A stretch of DNA of 23,139 bases from Deinococcus aquatilis DSM 23025 (GCF_000378445.1 NZ_KB899757.1:1-23139); one strand, 5' to 3'; positions 15,602 to 23,139 are shown, numbered from the stretch's first letter. The notes: generated by a model not told the origin, from the sequence alone. Numbers and translations are program-made.

Positions 15602-16282
15602 TTACTCGGCGGCAGGCAGAAGCTGAGAGGTGTCGGAGCTGACTTCTGGGACGTGTCCCCGCCGTTCAGACCACAGGGCGTAGCCCAGTCCGGCCAGCGC
15701 CACACCCACCGGAACCGCCGCCAATCGCTGGAATTGGTGTGGCAACAATGCCGCGGCTGGGGTCAATATGGCCGCAGCAGCCAGCAGACCGCCTGCCCAG
15801 CGCGGCAAGATGCCTGCCCGGAAGGTGGCGATCCCAAAGAGAAGACCGCCGAGCATATACAGTCCTCCAGCAAGTGCGAACATGGTGGGAAAAAATCCGA
15901 GGTCAACGGGGCTGGTTCTTCCCGCCGCGACCCCCAGAAAGCTATCCACATAGGTCGGGGCAGCGGTGATCAGGGGCGGCAGGATAAATGTTTCAGCAAA
16001 GACATCGGCGTAGGTGATGGCCCAGGCGAGGCCAAACACTAGGAAGCCCACCAGACCGAGCCAGCCAGTCCTGTTCGCCTGCCGGGCATAGATCCCGACC
16101 AGGCCGAGCAGCATCAGGAGGCACATCAGGGTTTTCAGATAGGTGATGACATTCCACAGCCCGGTGCCCACAGACGACACGACGTCCGGAGGATGGATCG
16201 GCTGGATGCCCGCGAAAATGATTCCGGCCACCATTGCGGATAGACCGCACCAACGGATGAGACTTGCAGTCGTAACTCGCAT
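15602..16282 (-). CDS. Six-helix integral membrane protein of unknown function
   Basis: The 226-residue protein has about six hydrophobic segments, for example GLSAMVAGIIFAGI (about 13-26), LKTLMCLLMLLGLVGIYA (about 49-66), WLGLVGFLVFGLAWAITYA (about 74-92), a long helix near 132-155 and two near the end, followed by a short polar tail. The layout resembles small inner-membrane proteins of the DUF4386 kind, without any catalytic motif, so I give no function. The ATG follows AAAGGAA by six bases. It stands alone between a hairpin and a 111-base gap and could share regulation with the MalT-like gene on the same strand, which is only a guess. Confidence 0.65.
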   Translation of the reverse strand: MRVTTASLIRWCGLSAMVAGIIFAGIQPIHPPDVVSSVGTGLWNVITYLKTLMCLLMLLGLVGIYARQANRTGWLGLVGFLVFGLAWAITYADVFAETFILPPLITAAPTYVDSFLGVAAGRTSPVDLGFFPTMFALAGGLYMLGGLLFGIATFRAGILPRWAGGLLAAAAILTPAAALLPHQFQRLAAVPVGVALAGLGYALWSERRGHVPEVSSDTSQLLPAAE

Positions 16283-16393
16283 ATTGATTCCTTTGATCTC
16301 GGAGTGACTTCGTGGTCGCGGACTTGCCCACGGCCATCGGGGACGGCGATGGCAAGGCGGCGCTCTTAAGGGCGATGTGCTGAAATCCGCATG

Positions 16394-16723
16394 TTAGGTT
16401 CTGTGCTCCTTGTCCTCCTTTCCCGGATGAGGGCCAGTACAGTCAGATCCGGTCTCCGGTGTCATCGGCGCTCTGTAGTTCAGGCGAGTCACTGCGATCA
16501 GGGGCAGTCCCAGATCGCGCACGGTCCTCAGCAGGCCATGCAGCGCGGCCTGATCGATCACCACACCAGACAGAGTGGTGGTGCCGTCCTGTTCGTGTGT
16601 AAAGCTCAGCCCCAAAAATCGAGTCGCCCACCTTTGATCCAGGTGTCCCTGAAGGCGAATCTCGTAGTGTGAGGTTCCAGAGCGGTTTCCAGTCGATTCA
16701 AGTTCTGTCTTCACCCGCTTCAT
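16394..16723 (-). CDS. Small conserved protein downstream of the MalT-like regulator
   Basis: The 109-residue soluble protein reads YEIRLQGHLDQRWATRFLGL, FTHEQDGTTTLSGVVIDQAA and LHGLLRTVRDLGLPLIAVTR. This pattern (EG-HL-RW, DG-T-L-G---DQAALHGLL-K-RDLGLPL-SV) is familiar from a family of about 80-100 residues that sits next to LuxR/MalT-type regulators in many bacteria. Its biochemical role is not known to me. The ATG has a full AAGGAGGTGA ribosome site six or so bases away, so it should be well translated. It lies 247 bases past the regulator's stop on the same strand. The last 25 residues are polar and variable. Confidence 0.75.
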   Translation of the reverse strand: MKRVKTELESTGNRSGTSHYEIRLQGHLDQRWATRFLGLSFTHEQDGTTTLSGVVIDQAALHGLLRTVRDLGLPLIAVTRLNYRAPMTPETGSDCTGPHPGKEDKEHRT

Positions 16724-16905
16724 TTGTTCACCTCCTTCAAAGGTCGGTGCAGAGGAGGAATCTCCAGGCCGATGCGCGTGTTCCTGTCCTCGACCAGACC
16801 GTACCCGGCAATGTGGTGAGCCGTCATCACCAGACGTGGTGAGTCATCTGCAGGGGAGTCGGGCGAGGGGAGATTCAAACCACCTCTCTGCTCACAGGAC
16901 AACAC
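16720..16905 (-). CDS. Possible small ORF coupled to the next gene, doubtful
   Basis: A 61-codon frame opens with GTG and ends in a TGA overlapping the ATG of the following gene (ATGA). Its last codons contain that gene's ribosome site (KEVN). The middle reads MTAHHIAGYGLVEDRNTRIG, which is not a motif I recognise. There is no ribosome site for its own start. It may be a real coupled leader, or chance. The rest of 16724-16970 holds nothing else I can name. Confidence 0.22.
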   Translation of the reverse strand: MLSCEQRGGLNLPSPDSPADDSPRLVMTAHHIAGYGLVEDRNTRIGLEIPPLHRPLKEVNK

Positions 16906-16970
16906 TGTCAGGCTGTCCAGTTCACTTTTGGTCTGCCGTCTGTCTGGAGAGGGCAGAAGTCACGCCTGCT

Positions 16971-19685
16971 CTAGAACAGTCCGAGTTCCTCGGCGCGGCG
17001 GACGGCTGCGCGGCGGGTATTGACGCCGAGCTTGCTGTAGATGTTTTTGGTGTGCGTCCGCAGGGTATTCAGGGACACGGAGAGCGTGCGGGCCAGTTCT
17101 GGGCCACTCAGTTCGCTTCGCAGCAGCCGCAGCACCTCAAGTTCGCGTTCGCTCAGGGGATCGGATATACCCTGGTCGGTGGGCCTGGTCTTCCCCGTGT
17201 TTTCAGAGGCGCTCAGCAGTTGCCGGACAGAATTTGTAGCGCTTCCCTGTAGCTCGAGCTTTCTCAGCAGGGCGGTCATGGGTGCGCCCTCATCGACAAA
17301 AACCCGGACGTAACCTTCCGGTTCTGCCAGGGTCAGGGCACGCCCCAACAGGGCAAGAGCCGCCGGAAGATCGCCCTGTTTCTGGAAGGCCAGCGCCCGC
17401 AACGCCAGAATCTCGAGGACACTTCCGCTCCGCTTTCCCTGCTCTGCTGCGCTCTGGAGCCTGTCCAGAAGGCTCAGGGCATCGTTGATTGGGCGATCCG
17501 TCTGGGCGCGTTGTGCCTGGGATGGTTGTAAGTGGGATGGTTGTGGCTGGGCCAGCAGCAGCCTGACCAGGGTGAGGTGCTCAAATTCGCGGAGGTAGCT
17601 CAGGTCGCCTTGGACGGACAGCTTTTGCTCCTGTGCCCAGGCCAGCGCGTCTTGCCAGCGGCCCTGCCTGAGCCACACCCGCGCCTTCAGGGCTGCGATG
17701 GGCCGCACATTCGGAAACAGGTCGCTCACATACAGGCTCTGGGCCTCGTCCAGCAGGGTCGATGCGCCGTCCAGATCTCCCTCGGCCTCCCGCAGCCGGG
17801 CCAGGACAACACACCAGCGAAATCCATTCTGCGGCAGCCCTGCAAATGCCCCCAGTTCTCGGCTGATCGAGAGGTGCTGTGCGGCAGCCTCCAGTTCGTT
17901 CCGCTCATGGTGCAACTGGCTCAGGCCCACGTGCATGTCTGCTGCTCCCCGCAACACCGGTGCGCCCTGCTCACCCGTCAGTTGCAGGCCCTGACGAAAG
18001 GTGCTCATGGCCGCGTGCAGATGACCCTGCGCCACCTGAATCTCTGCCAGGGCCAGGGCACAGCCGACGGCGTCCGAACGGTGGCCCGCCCGGTGCAGAC
18101 TGGTCACGGCGTCCTCATACGACTGCTGAGCTGCGCCCAGGTCTGCGTCTGTCCAGAAGGCAAGTCCCAGGAGTCCGGCCGCCGCCCCGCGCCGCAGATG
18201 ATCTTGCTCCGAGCTGAGTTCGAGTGCCCGCCGCGCGTGAGTCAGGGTGCCGCCGACGTTGCCTGAAGAGAGGGCTATGGCGGCGCGGTAGAGGGCAATC
18301 GAGCCAGCCAACCCCTGAAATTCTTCCTGATCCACGACCACCATCTCGGCAGCTGCGTTGCCTGCCGACCGACCAGTATTTGCCGTGTCCAGCCATCTCT
18401 CGGCGTCCAGCAGGCGGGCCTCCGCGCCTTCCAGCTGTCCAGTCATCACCAACGCTCCGGCGTAGTACACGTTGAGCACGGGGCGTTCGCGCACAATCCG
18501 GGCAGGAAGAGCCTCCAGCCAGGCGAAAGCGGTGGCTTCCTGCCGGCTCCGGCGCATGGCGGGTATAGCCAGTTCGATCAGCTGCGCCGCGTGCTCGAAA
18601 TCCTCGGCGGCCAGCGCGTGCCGGATCGCATCGGTCATCAGGCCGTTTTGCTCGTACCACCTACTCGCGCGTCGGTGAAGCGCCGCGACCTGCTGGGGCT
18701 GCTGCGTCTTCAGGTCAACTGCGAGCACCTCACCGAAAAGGTGGTGGTAACGAAACCAGTGCCGTTGATCATCCAGGGCCACGACAAAAGCATTGCCCCT
18801 TTCCAGAGCCGCCAGCCGTGCATGGCCGCCCTGCTGCTCGGTCACGGCGTCGCACAGGGGGCCACACAGCCGGTCCAGAATGGACGTTTCCAGCAGAAAT
18901 CGGCGGACGGGTTCAGGCTGAAGGCGCAGCACCTCCTCGACCAGATAATCCACGATGTAGCGGTGGTCTCCGGCAAACCTGCGGATAAATTCCGGCACAT
19001 CTTCCCGGCCCCGCATGGAAAGGGCGGCCAACTGGAGACCTGCAATCCAACCTTCCGTCCGGTTCTCCAGCGTGGTGATGTGGGTCGCCGTGAGGCCAAG
19101 CCCCATCATTCCATTGAGAAAGTCGGCTGTTTCGGTAGCCGTGAAGCGCAGATCGGCGGCCCGCAGTTCGGTCAATTCTCCCTGGGCACGCCAGCGGGCA
19201 AGAGGCAACTGGGGGTCTTCGCGCGTCGACAGGATCAGGTGCAGGGTTGGGGGCAGATGCTCCAGCAAAAATAACAGGGCGGCGTCCACAGGCTTGGCGT
19301 CTATTCGGTGGTAATCGTCTAGCACAAGCACCACCGGGGCGCGGAGCCGGGCCAGTTCGTGCAGCAGAGCCGCCAGGGCGGATTCGGCGGAGGGCGGTTG
19401 AGGGGAACGCAGCGCACCCTCCACTCCTTTTCCCAATTCCGGCACCGCAGTCTGCAAAGCGGCTGCCAGCGCCAGCACAAAGAGTGTCGCATCGCTCTCG
19501 GCGGCGTCCAGCGACAGCCAGGCAACCGGTTGACCGGAGCCTGCGGCCCATTCACTCAGCAGGGTGGTCTTGCCAAAGCCTGCCGGGGCAGAAATGAGCG
19601 TCAGCTGGTGCTTTGTGCCTTCATCGAGCCGCTTCGTTAGGTGCGGACGGCTGACCCGGTCAGGCCGGAGTGGGGGGCAGTGCAA
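16971..19685 (-). CDS. MalT/LuxR-type ATP-dependent transcription regulator
   Basis: The 904-residue regulator has an N-terminal P-loop ATPase (APAGFGKTTL, residues 33-42, and VVLVLDDYHRID for Walker B), the arm LSTREDPQLPLARWRAQGEL, a winged segment near 200-300, long TPR-like helices, and a C-terminal LuxR helix-turn-helix from about residue 842 (DPLSERELEVLRLLRSELSG, then LNTLRTHTKNIYSKLGVNTR). Such proteins bind an inducer and ATP, oligomerise and activate genes, as MalT does. The open frame begins at a TTG, but homology continues upstream in frame as SLFATKLHCPPLRP, the usual MalT-like front, beginning at an ACG (19704-19706) where ATG is expected. The true start is therefore probably 19706. 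The inducer and targets are unknown. Confidence 0.85.
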   Translation of the reverse strand: MHCPPLRPDRVSRPHLTKRLDEGTKHQLTLISAPAGFGKTTLLSEWAAGSGQPVAWLSLDAAESDATLFVLALAAALQTAVPELGKGVEGALRSPQPPSAESALAALLHELARLRAPVVLVLDDYHRIDAKPVDAALLFLLEHLPPTLHLILSTREDPQLPLARWRAQGELTELRAADLRFTATETADFLNGMMGLGLTATHITTLENRTEGWIAGLQLAALSMRGREDVPEFIRRFAGDHRYIVDYLVEEVLRLQPEPVRRFLLETSILDRLCGPLCDAVTEQQGGHARLAALERGNAFVVALDDQRHWFRYHHLFGEVLAVDLKTQQPQQVAALHRRASRWYEQNGLMTDAIRHALAAEDFEHAAQLIELAIPAMRRSRQEATAFAWLEALPARIVRERPVLNVYYAGALVMTGQLEGAEARLLDAERWLDTANTGRSAGNAAAEMVVVDQEEFQGLAGSIALYRAAIALSSGNVGGTLTHARRALELSSEQDHLRRGAAAGLLGLAFWTDADLGAAQQSYEDAVTSLHRAGHRSDAVGCALALAEIQVAQGHLHAAMSTFRQGLQLTGEQGAPVLRGAADMHVGLSQLHHERNELEAAAQHLSISRELGAFAGLPQNGFRWCVVLARLREAEGDLDGASTLLDEAQSLYVSDLFPNVRPIAALKARVWLRQGRWQDALAWAQEQKLSVQGDLSYLREFEHLTLVRLLLAQPQPSHLQPSQAQRAQTDRPINDALSLLDRLQSAAEQGKRSGSVLEILALRALAFQKQGDLPAALALLGRALTLAEPEGYVRVFVDEGAPMTALLRKLELQGSATNSVRQLLSASENTGKTRPTDQGISDPLSERELEVLRLLRSELSGPELARTLSVSLNTLRTHTKNIYSKLGVNTRRAAVRRAEELGLF

Positions 19686-19712
19686 TTTGGTGGCAAAGAG
19701 AGACGTGTCTCC

Positions 19713-19718
19713 ACTATA
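19713..19718 (-). promoter_or_regulatory. Candidate -10 box of the MalT-like gene (leaderless)
   Basis: TATAGT on the minus strand lies six bases before the ACG at 19706, the same geometry as at the marR and rep-like genes. No good -35 was found 16-18 bases upstream, so the promoter is tentative. Confidence 0.4.
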
Positions 19719-19942
19719 GGCGGCGCGTCCGGTACCGACTGCATGCCGGGGTATCAGGCCGAGCGCTCACCAGAGCAGGGGCAACGGGCGACTGTCCCCA
19801 TCTGATGTCAGGTATTCGGTTTCATTTCGTGGTCATCCAACATCAAAACTCAGCCGCCGAGCATTTGCACCGTTCTTGCCTCTTTCCTTTACGTAAACCT
19901 CAAGCTAGATTGCCCCGTATGGCCCGGCAGACCACTTTGTGC

Positions 19943-20881
19943 TCAGTTGCCGAGCACGAGGGTCCACGAGTTGGGCACGGACTGACCCTCGACCTTGCGG
20001 GAGCGTCCGCGGGCCATGACGGCCAGGACGCGTTGCCGGGAGCCTTCGTCATCTCCTGGGGCGGCGTCAGGAAGTGTCAGCCACAGGCGTTCGAGGTGGA
20101 AGAGGCTCTGCATGCAGCGGATGAGGTCTTTGGGACGCACGCTGCCGTTGGGGTGGAGCTTGAGGCCCAGAGCGCGGGCCAGTTCACCGGGTTTGATGGT
20201 GATGGGGGTAAACAGGTCGTGCCGGTCCTGTTCGAGGGCCTTGGCCGTGAGCAGCCGCCACACGTCGGAGGTGCGGGGATCAAGGGTGCGCAGCTGCTGG
20301 CGCAGGATGTCGGCTCCGGTGTTCTCCTCGTAGTAGTTGAGGGTCAGGCCGTCCTCGAAGGCTTCCCGGTACTGCAGGGAGGCGTCGTTCCAGCCGTCGG
20401 GGCCGCGGGTGGCCCGGTCGATCAGGACGCTGGGTTTGTTGGCGAGGGTGAGCAGGTAGGGCTGATTGGGGGTGGGATCGGCCCCCGGGGCAGCGGCGGG
20501 GGCCACGACAGCGGGAAAGTGTCCAGCGGCTACCCCTGCACGCAGCACCCACTGCCAGACCTTGCTGGGGAGGCGGTAGTAGGTCTGGAGTGGCTGTATG
20601 TACAGCACACGCTCCCGCCAGAGTTGTTTTTCACTGCTGTTCCCCGCCCGAACGCGGCTCTCGCCCAGGAGTGCGCTGACTTCCTCTGGAGAAACAAGTT
20701 GGCCATGCTGTTCGGCCCACTGCACGGCGGCCCAGCCCTGGTAGACGGCCTTGAGGTCCTCCAACAGTGGCCCCCGGTCAGGGAAAACGTCAGGCAATGG
20801 ATCGGGGTGTTGGAAACGGGCCGACCAGTCCGTGACGAAACGGCGCATCTCCGCAGCAGGGGGGGTTTTCTGCCGGGGCAT
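19943..20881 (-). CDS. Probable plasmid replication initiator (RepA-like), maybe C-terminally shortened
   Basis: The 312-residue protein begins MPRQKTPPAAEMRRFVTDW. It has a first helical part (about 10-115), a proline/alanine linker, and from about 135 a segment with YLLTLANKPSVLIDRATRGP, SDVWRLLTAKALEQDRHDLF, then a winged-helix pattern TIKPGELARALGL, GSVRPKDLIRCMQSLFHLER and LWLTLP. The last stretch resembles the first winged helix of RepA-type initiators of Deinococcus/Thermus plasmids, which bind origin iterons and load the replisome. The frame ends NSWTLVLGN, earlier than I would expect, since a second winged helix should follow. No ribosome site precedes the ATG, but TACAAT lies six bases upstream, suggesting a leaderless mRNA. 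An alternative is a plasmid protein of unknown function. Confidence 0.45.
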   Translation of the reverse strand: MPRQKTPPAAEMRRFVTDWSARFQHPDPLPDVFPDRGPLLEDLKAVYQGWAAVQWAEQHGQLVSPEEVSALLGESRVRAGNSSEKQLWRERVLYIQPLQTYYRLPSKVWQWVLRAGVAAGHFPAVVAPAAAPGADPTPNQPYLLTLANKPSVLIDRATRGPDGWNDASLQYREAFEDGLTLNYYEENTGADILRQQLRTLDPRTSDVWRLLTAKALEQDRHDLFTPITIKPGELARALGLKLHPNGSVRPKDLIRCMQSLFHLERLWLTLPDAAPGDDEGSRQRVLAVMARGRSRKVEGQSVPNSWTLVLGN

Positions 20882-20887
20882 AGGCGC

Positions 20888-20893
20888 ATTGTA
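20888..20893 (-). promoter_or_regulatory. Candidate -10 box of the rep-like gene (leaderless)
   Basis: TACAAT on the minus strand ends six bases before the ATG at 20881. No convincing -35 was found. An imperfect inverted repeat lies just upstream, with arms GCTCAGCTCA (20923-20932) and TGAGCTCTGAGC (20940-20951), and could be an operator. Confidence 0.45.
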
Positions 20894-21078
20894 CGGGGTG
20901 AGGGGACAAGGGAAGGCTGCAGGCTCAGCTCAGCCTCTGTGAGCTCTGAGCATCCTGGTCAGAGACCTACAAAACCCTTGCAGCTCAAGAAAATGTGCTG
21001 ACCGCTGTGACGTTGTGGTTCCACATTTCCAGACCATCTGGAGCCGTTTGGCCCTTGACCGTCTTTCAGGGCCGCGCC

Positions 21079-21501
21079 ATGCTGAATGGGATGACCGTTA
21101 TGCCCCCCTTTCCTCATGCCGAGCTGCGGAATCAGCAGGCATTTGAGACGTGTGTGGCGACGACGTTGCAGGTGTTGGCGGCGATGGAATTTGCTCCAGC
21201 ACTGCACCATACGCAGCCGACCCGGGAGACGCTGTTGGCGTTTAGCACGGAACTGGATCGGCATGCGTTGGAGATTGCGGCGTTGGCGGGGGAACGCTTC
21301 TTGGACTTGCCGGCGCTGGGGCAGGCTTGGTATGAGCGCCTAGTGGTGGAACGGGATGAGCCGCTCCAGGCCGCGTACCATGCGCTGCATTCGGTGGCGT
21401 ATCTGGGACTGGCGGGTGGGTCAACGACCGCGCTGCTGCTCTCGGCGGTGGGTTACGCATTACGAGTGTTGGCCCAGCGAGAAGGCCGCGTCTCTCATTG
21501 A
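21079..21501 (+). CDS. Hypothetical helical protein divergent from rep
   Basis: The chosen ATG has AGGG seven bases before it and gives 140 residues; the same frame could open earlier at a GTG at 20995. The protein is mostly alpha-helical with short conserved-looking stretches: ELRNQQAFETCVATTLQVLA, FAPALHHTQPTRETLLAF, ALAGERFLDLPALGQAWYER, and an alanine/leucine-rich end, YLGLAGGSTTALLLSAVGYA. I do not recognise a family. It has no signal peptide and at most one weakly hydrophobic segment near the C-terminus. Its place opposite the putative initiator suggests a plasmid maintenance or copy-control role, which is inference only. Confidence 0.5.
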   Translation: MLNGMTVMPPFPHAELRNQQAFETCVATTLQVLAAMEFAPALHHTQPTRETLLAFSTELDRHALEIAALAGERFLDLPALGQAWYERLVVERDEPLQAAYHALHSVAYLGLAGGSTTALLLSAVGYALRVLAQREGRVSH

Positions 21502-22261
21502 GTTCTCTGGGTTTTCTCAATCCCCAAGGAGTCTGGAGCGGTTTTATGCCGTGCTCTACGGTGCTGGAGAACGGACGGGATTTCAGGCATTTAATCCTGA
21601 TTGGTCACACCTCAAATAGCGTTTCTTGCGTGCGGAATACATACTTTCCGCATACTTGGTTGCGGCTCGTGCGGCTCAACATCTCTTCGTGGTCTTTGAG
21701 CGGACGGCGTTGAGTTCAGGGCTTCAGGTCGTTGAGATGAACTTTGGTTCAGGGGGGCGGTAAGCGACGCTTGGTAGGGCTTATTGGAAGGATTTTTCCA
21801 CTCCGGAAAGCCAGCGCACTCTCAATCTAATGTTGTGCTCATCAGCTGCCTGAGTCACACAAGTGTCAGAGCCCCGGAGGATCTATCGCGTCGGCTTAGA
21901 CACGTATGCACCCTGATGCCGGGGTTGTAGTCTGCCGCTCCATCTTCCACAGGGTGCTGGTTCAACCCATCCTCAGACGTTCGTTTTTTGGTTGTTTTAT
22001 TGAGGGAATGAAACTGAGATTTCCTGCGCTCGTCCCAGCGCCGTCCTTGCCTTCCCCTGCCTGCTTCCTCAACCCTTGGCCCTCGCTCCGGCTTGAGCAA
22101 TGCGTAGGTGTGTTCCAGGTGTAGACCAGGTAGACAGGCAGCCCGCGACTTGGCACCGAGGCCTGAGCTCTACTCTTAGGCACCTAGGAAAGCCATTTTG
22201 CGTCCAGCATGGACAAAATCTGCTTGCTCTAAAAAAGAGCACCACTATTTCAGGGTCTAAA

Positions 22262-22339
22262 CCGAACTTCGGCAGGGTCGGATGCCGATAAACTCGGGGT
22301 TTGCAAGGGGCTAGCCGAACTTCAGCAGGGTTGGGTGTC
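22262..22339 (+). repeat. Two imperfect direct repeats, about 24 bp each
   Basis: CCGAACTTCGGCAGGGTCGG at 22262 recurs as CCGAACTTCAGCAGGGTTGG at 22315, start to start 53 bases; 18 of these 20 bases agree and similarity continues a few bases further. The first unit contains the near-palindrome CCGAACTTCGG. They could be iterons or copies of a dispersed repeat. Confidence 0.6.
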
Positions 22340-22342
22340 AAT

Positions 22343-22357
22343 GCCGGAGCTCGGCAC
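22343..22357 (-). terminator. Short hairpin past the hypothetical gene
   Basis: TGCCG and CGGCA flank a five-base loop three bases after the stop of the minus-strand gene at 22360. It may be a weak terminator; no U tract is present. Confidence 0.3.
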
Positions 22358-22359
22358 CC

Positions 22360-22968
22360 TTATGTAGCTTCCGGGCCTCGACTTTTTTTCGCGCTTCCAG
22401 ACGGCTTCTTTTTGGTGCTCTGTTGACGCAATTTTGGATTTTCAAAAGGTTCGTATTTTTGGTATTCCAAGTGATCAATCTCAGCCAAAATCGCTTGCGA
22501 CTCCCGGATTCTGTCCTCCATTTTAAGACATCGGGAGGATAAATGCTTTCTAGTTTTTCGGAGGTAGCGCTGGTAACGCACAGTGGTATCGGAGGGGAAG
22601 GTGAAGGCCTGAGGATTTTCAGGCAGAAGGTCGAGGCGTCCTGCCTGCGCGAGTGCGTTGGCGTGGAGTCGTTCCTCGCAATCACGCTGCACTTCCTCCA
22701 AGCCCACAAGATGTTGAGCCAAGTCTTTTGCACTCTTTGTCTGGAGAGTGGCTAGGCGGTGCTCATCATGGCGCGGCGAGCTTTTTGGACCTGAGGTCCA
22801 ATTGAGGTAAAGACGCAGGTCAGGCTCAATGGTTGGAGGTGCCTTGCCTCGAGCTTCCGCCAGGAGCGCGGCTACTCTGGGATTGAGCCGTAAAGTGGTT
22901 TCGGCTACGCGGCGTTTGCCGTCCGTCAAGTCGGACACAGCTTTGATCACGTCTAGTACAGCGTTCAA
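22360..22968 (-). CDS. Hypothetical charged helical protein beside an IS630-type end
   Basis: The frame opens with TTG overlapping the stop of the IS630-type transposase and encodes up to 202 residues; GTG codons a little downstream (for example at 22953) are equally possible starts. It is highly charged and helical: AVSDLTDGKRRVAETTLRLN, PRVAALLAEARGKAPPTIEP, FPSDTTVRYQRYLRKTRKHL, ending in a lysine/serine tail (KKKPSGSAKKSRG). I recognise no family. The FxSDxxxRYxRYxRKxRxxL stretch is reminiscent of small proteins often found near transposons. Because the IS end directly precedes it, the natural N-terminus may have been cut off and replaced. Coding quality looks real, function unknown. Confidence 0.5.
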   Translation of the reverse strand: MNAVLDVIKAVSDLTDGKRRVAETTLRLNPRVAALLAEARGKAPPTIEPDLRLYLNWTSGPKSSPRHDEHRLATLQTKSAKDLAQHLVGLEEVQRDCEERLHANALAQAGRLDLLPENPQAFTFPSDTTVRYQRYLRKTRKHLSSRCLKMEDRIRESQAILAEIDHLEYQKYEPFENPKLRQQSTKKKPSGSAKKSRGPEAT

Positions 22969-23138
22969 TTAATACGAATGGTTTCATAGTGGTGTCCAAG
23001 GGTTCGTCGCGCGGCCTGAGTTGAGAACTGCCAGTTGAGCGTGATGGCCGCACGTTCACGCGCGGCGACCCACGCCTCGACTTCGGAACGAAGTCGTTCC
23101 AGCGAAGGAATCCGCCGATGTAAACACTGCCGCTGAAG
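22965..23138 (-). CDS. C-terminal end of an IS630-family transposase, cut by window edge
   Basis: Read from the right edge, 57 codons give RRIPSLERLRSEVEAWVAAR, then AAITLNWQFSTQAARRTLGH and HYETIRIN before TGA. The SLERLRxEVxAWxxxRN/E...ITLxWxFxTxxAR pattern is the usual C-terminus of IS630-type DDE transposases. The rest, with the catalytic residues, lies outside the window, so completeness is unknown. The terminal inverted repeat should lie within about 60 bases of the stop, inside the front of the next minus-strand frame. Confidence 0.8.
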   Translation of the reverse strand, partial: LQRQCLHRRIPSLERLRSEVEAWVAARERAAITLNWQFSTQAARRTLGHHYETIRIN

Positions 23139-23139
23139 A

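Larger units (their letters stand above)
21502..22359. other. Long gene-poor region with hairpin and direct repeats
   Basis: 858 bases without a convincing gene; the frames here are short, unbroken only by chance and lack ribosome sites. It holds a hairpin, TGCGGAA (21631-21637) and TTCCGCA (21646-21652), and the direct repeats at 22262-22339. Being close to the rep-like gene, it is one candidate place for an origin or for remnants of a lost gene. Confidence 0.5.

Noticed and set aside
19670..21001. 443-codon plus-strand open frame
   Set aside because: It lies antisense to the MalT-like start and to the rep-like gene, has a GC-driven composition and no recognisable motif; the minus-strand proteins have family signatures.
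21498..22124. Short plus-strand frames in the gene-poor region
   Set aside because: No ribosome sites, odd amino-acid composition and no recognisable motif.
1..23139. CRISPR array, rRNA or tRNA genes
   Set aside because: No regularly spaced repeat series and no cloverleaf or rRNA-like stretch was found by eye.

Overview
The window reads as an accessory replicon (plasmid or megaplasmid) or plasmid-derived region from a Deinococcus-like bacterium. The main reasons are a GC-rich base composition, a ParA whose Walker A has the form NHAGGVGKT, several genes that look leaderless (a -10 box six bases before the start codon), dispersed hairpin repeats of a kind I associate with Deinococcus, and secreted or lipid-anchored proteins typical of that genus. 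No database search was possible, so the assignment rests on recognition. Transposase fragments sit at both edges (a C-terminal end at 2-169 on the plus strand and an IS630-type C-terminal end at 22965-23138 on the minus strand), and a broken transposase lies in the middle (11076-11534).

Layout. (1) 232-2094: a lipoprotein joining an NPCBM-like sugar-binding domain to a PQQ-type sugar/sorbosone dehydrogenase beta-propeller. It converges on 2657-4846, a large lipoprotein with Ig/PKD-like repeats. A two-hairpin dispersed repeat lies between them. (2) 4987-8594, minus strand: a double zinc-ribbon protein, preceded by a 1,054-residue signal-transduction ATPase with TPR repeats and a C-terminal winged helix plus BTAD. 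(3) 9201-11008: a parA-parB operon behind a perfect 16-bp palindrome, probably a segregation cassette. (4) 11076-11885: transposase debris. (5) 11886-13348: a MarR-type regulator with a CC..C cysteine cluster, an ArsN2-type acetyltransferase interrupted by an amber codon, and a DUF6428-like cysteine-rich protein. This looks like an arsenic-response operon without a visible methyltransferase or pump. (6) 13520-15169: two secreted proteins of unknown function, the second interrupted by an amber codon. (7) 15602-16282: a six-helix membrane protein. (8) 16394-19706: a MalT/LuxR-type ATP-dependent regulator and a small protein downstream of it. (9) 19943-20881: a probable plasmid replication initiator, perhaps shortened at its C-terminus, and a divergent hypothetical gene (21079-21501). 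(10) 21502-22359: a long gene-poor stretch with a hairpin and a pair of direct repeats, then a hypothetical gene (22360-22968) abutting the IS630-type end.

How the parts fit. ParAB and the putative Rep would maintain the replicon. The MarR operon shows the clearest regulatory logic in the window: a near-consensus promoter overlapped by an inverted repeat, and a second similar inverted repeat inside the start of the gene. Signs of decay are frequent: in-frame stops in three genes between 11.2 and 14.5 kb, and an apparent ATG-to-ACG change at the natural start of the MalT-like gene. These suggest a degrading accessory region or, less likely, tolerated readthrough. The most interesting points are the ArsN2-DUF6428 in-frame continuity, the reversed ATPase-TPR-wHTH-BTAD architecture, and the ParA lacking the signature lysine.
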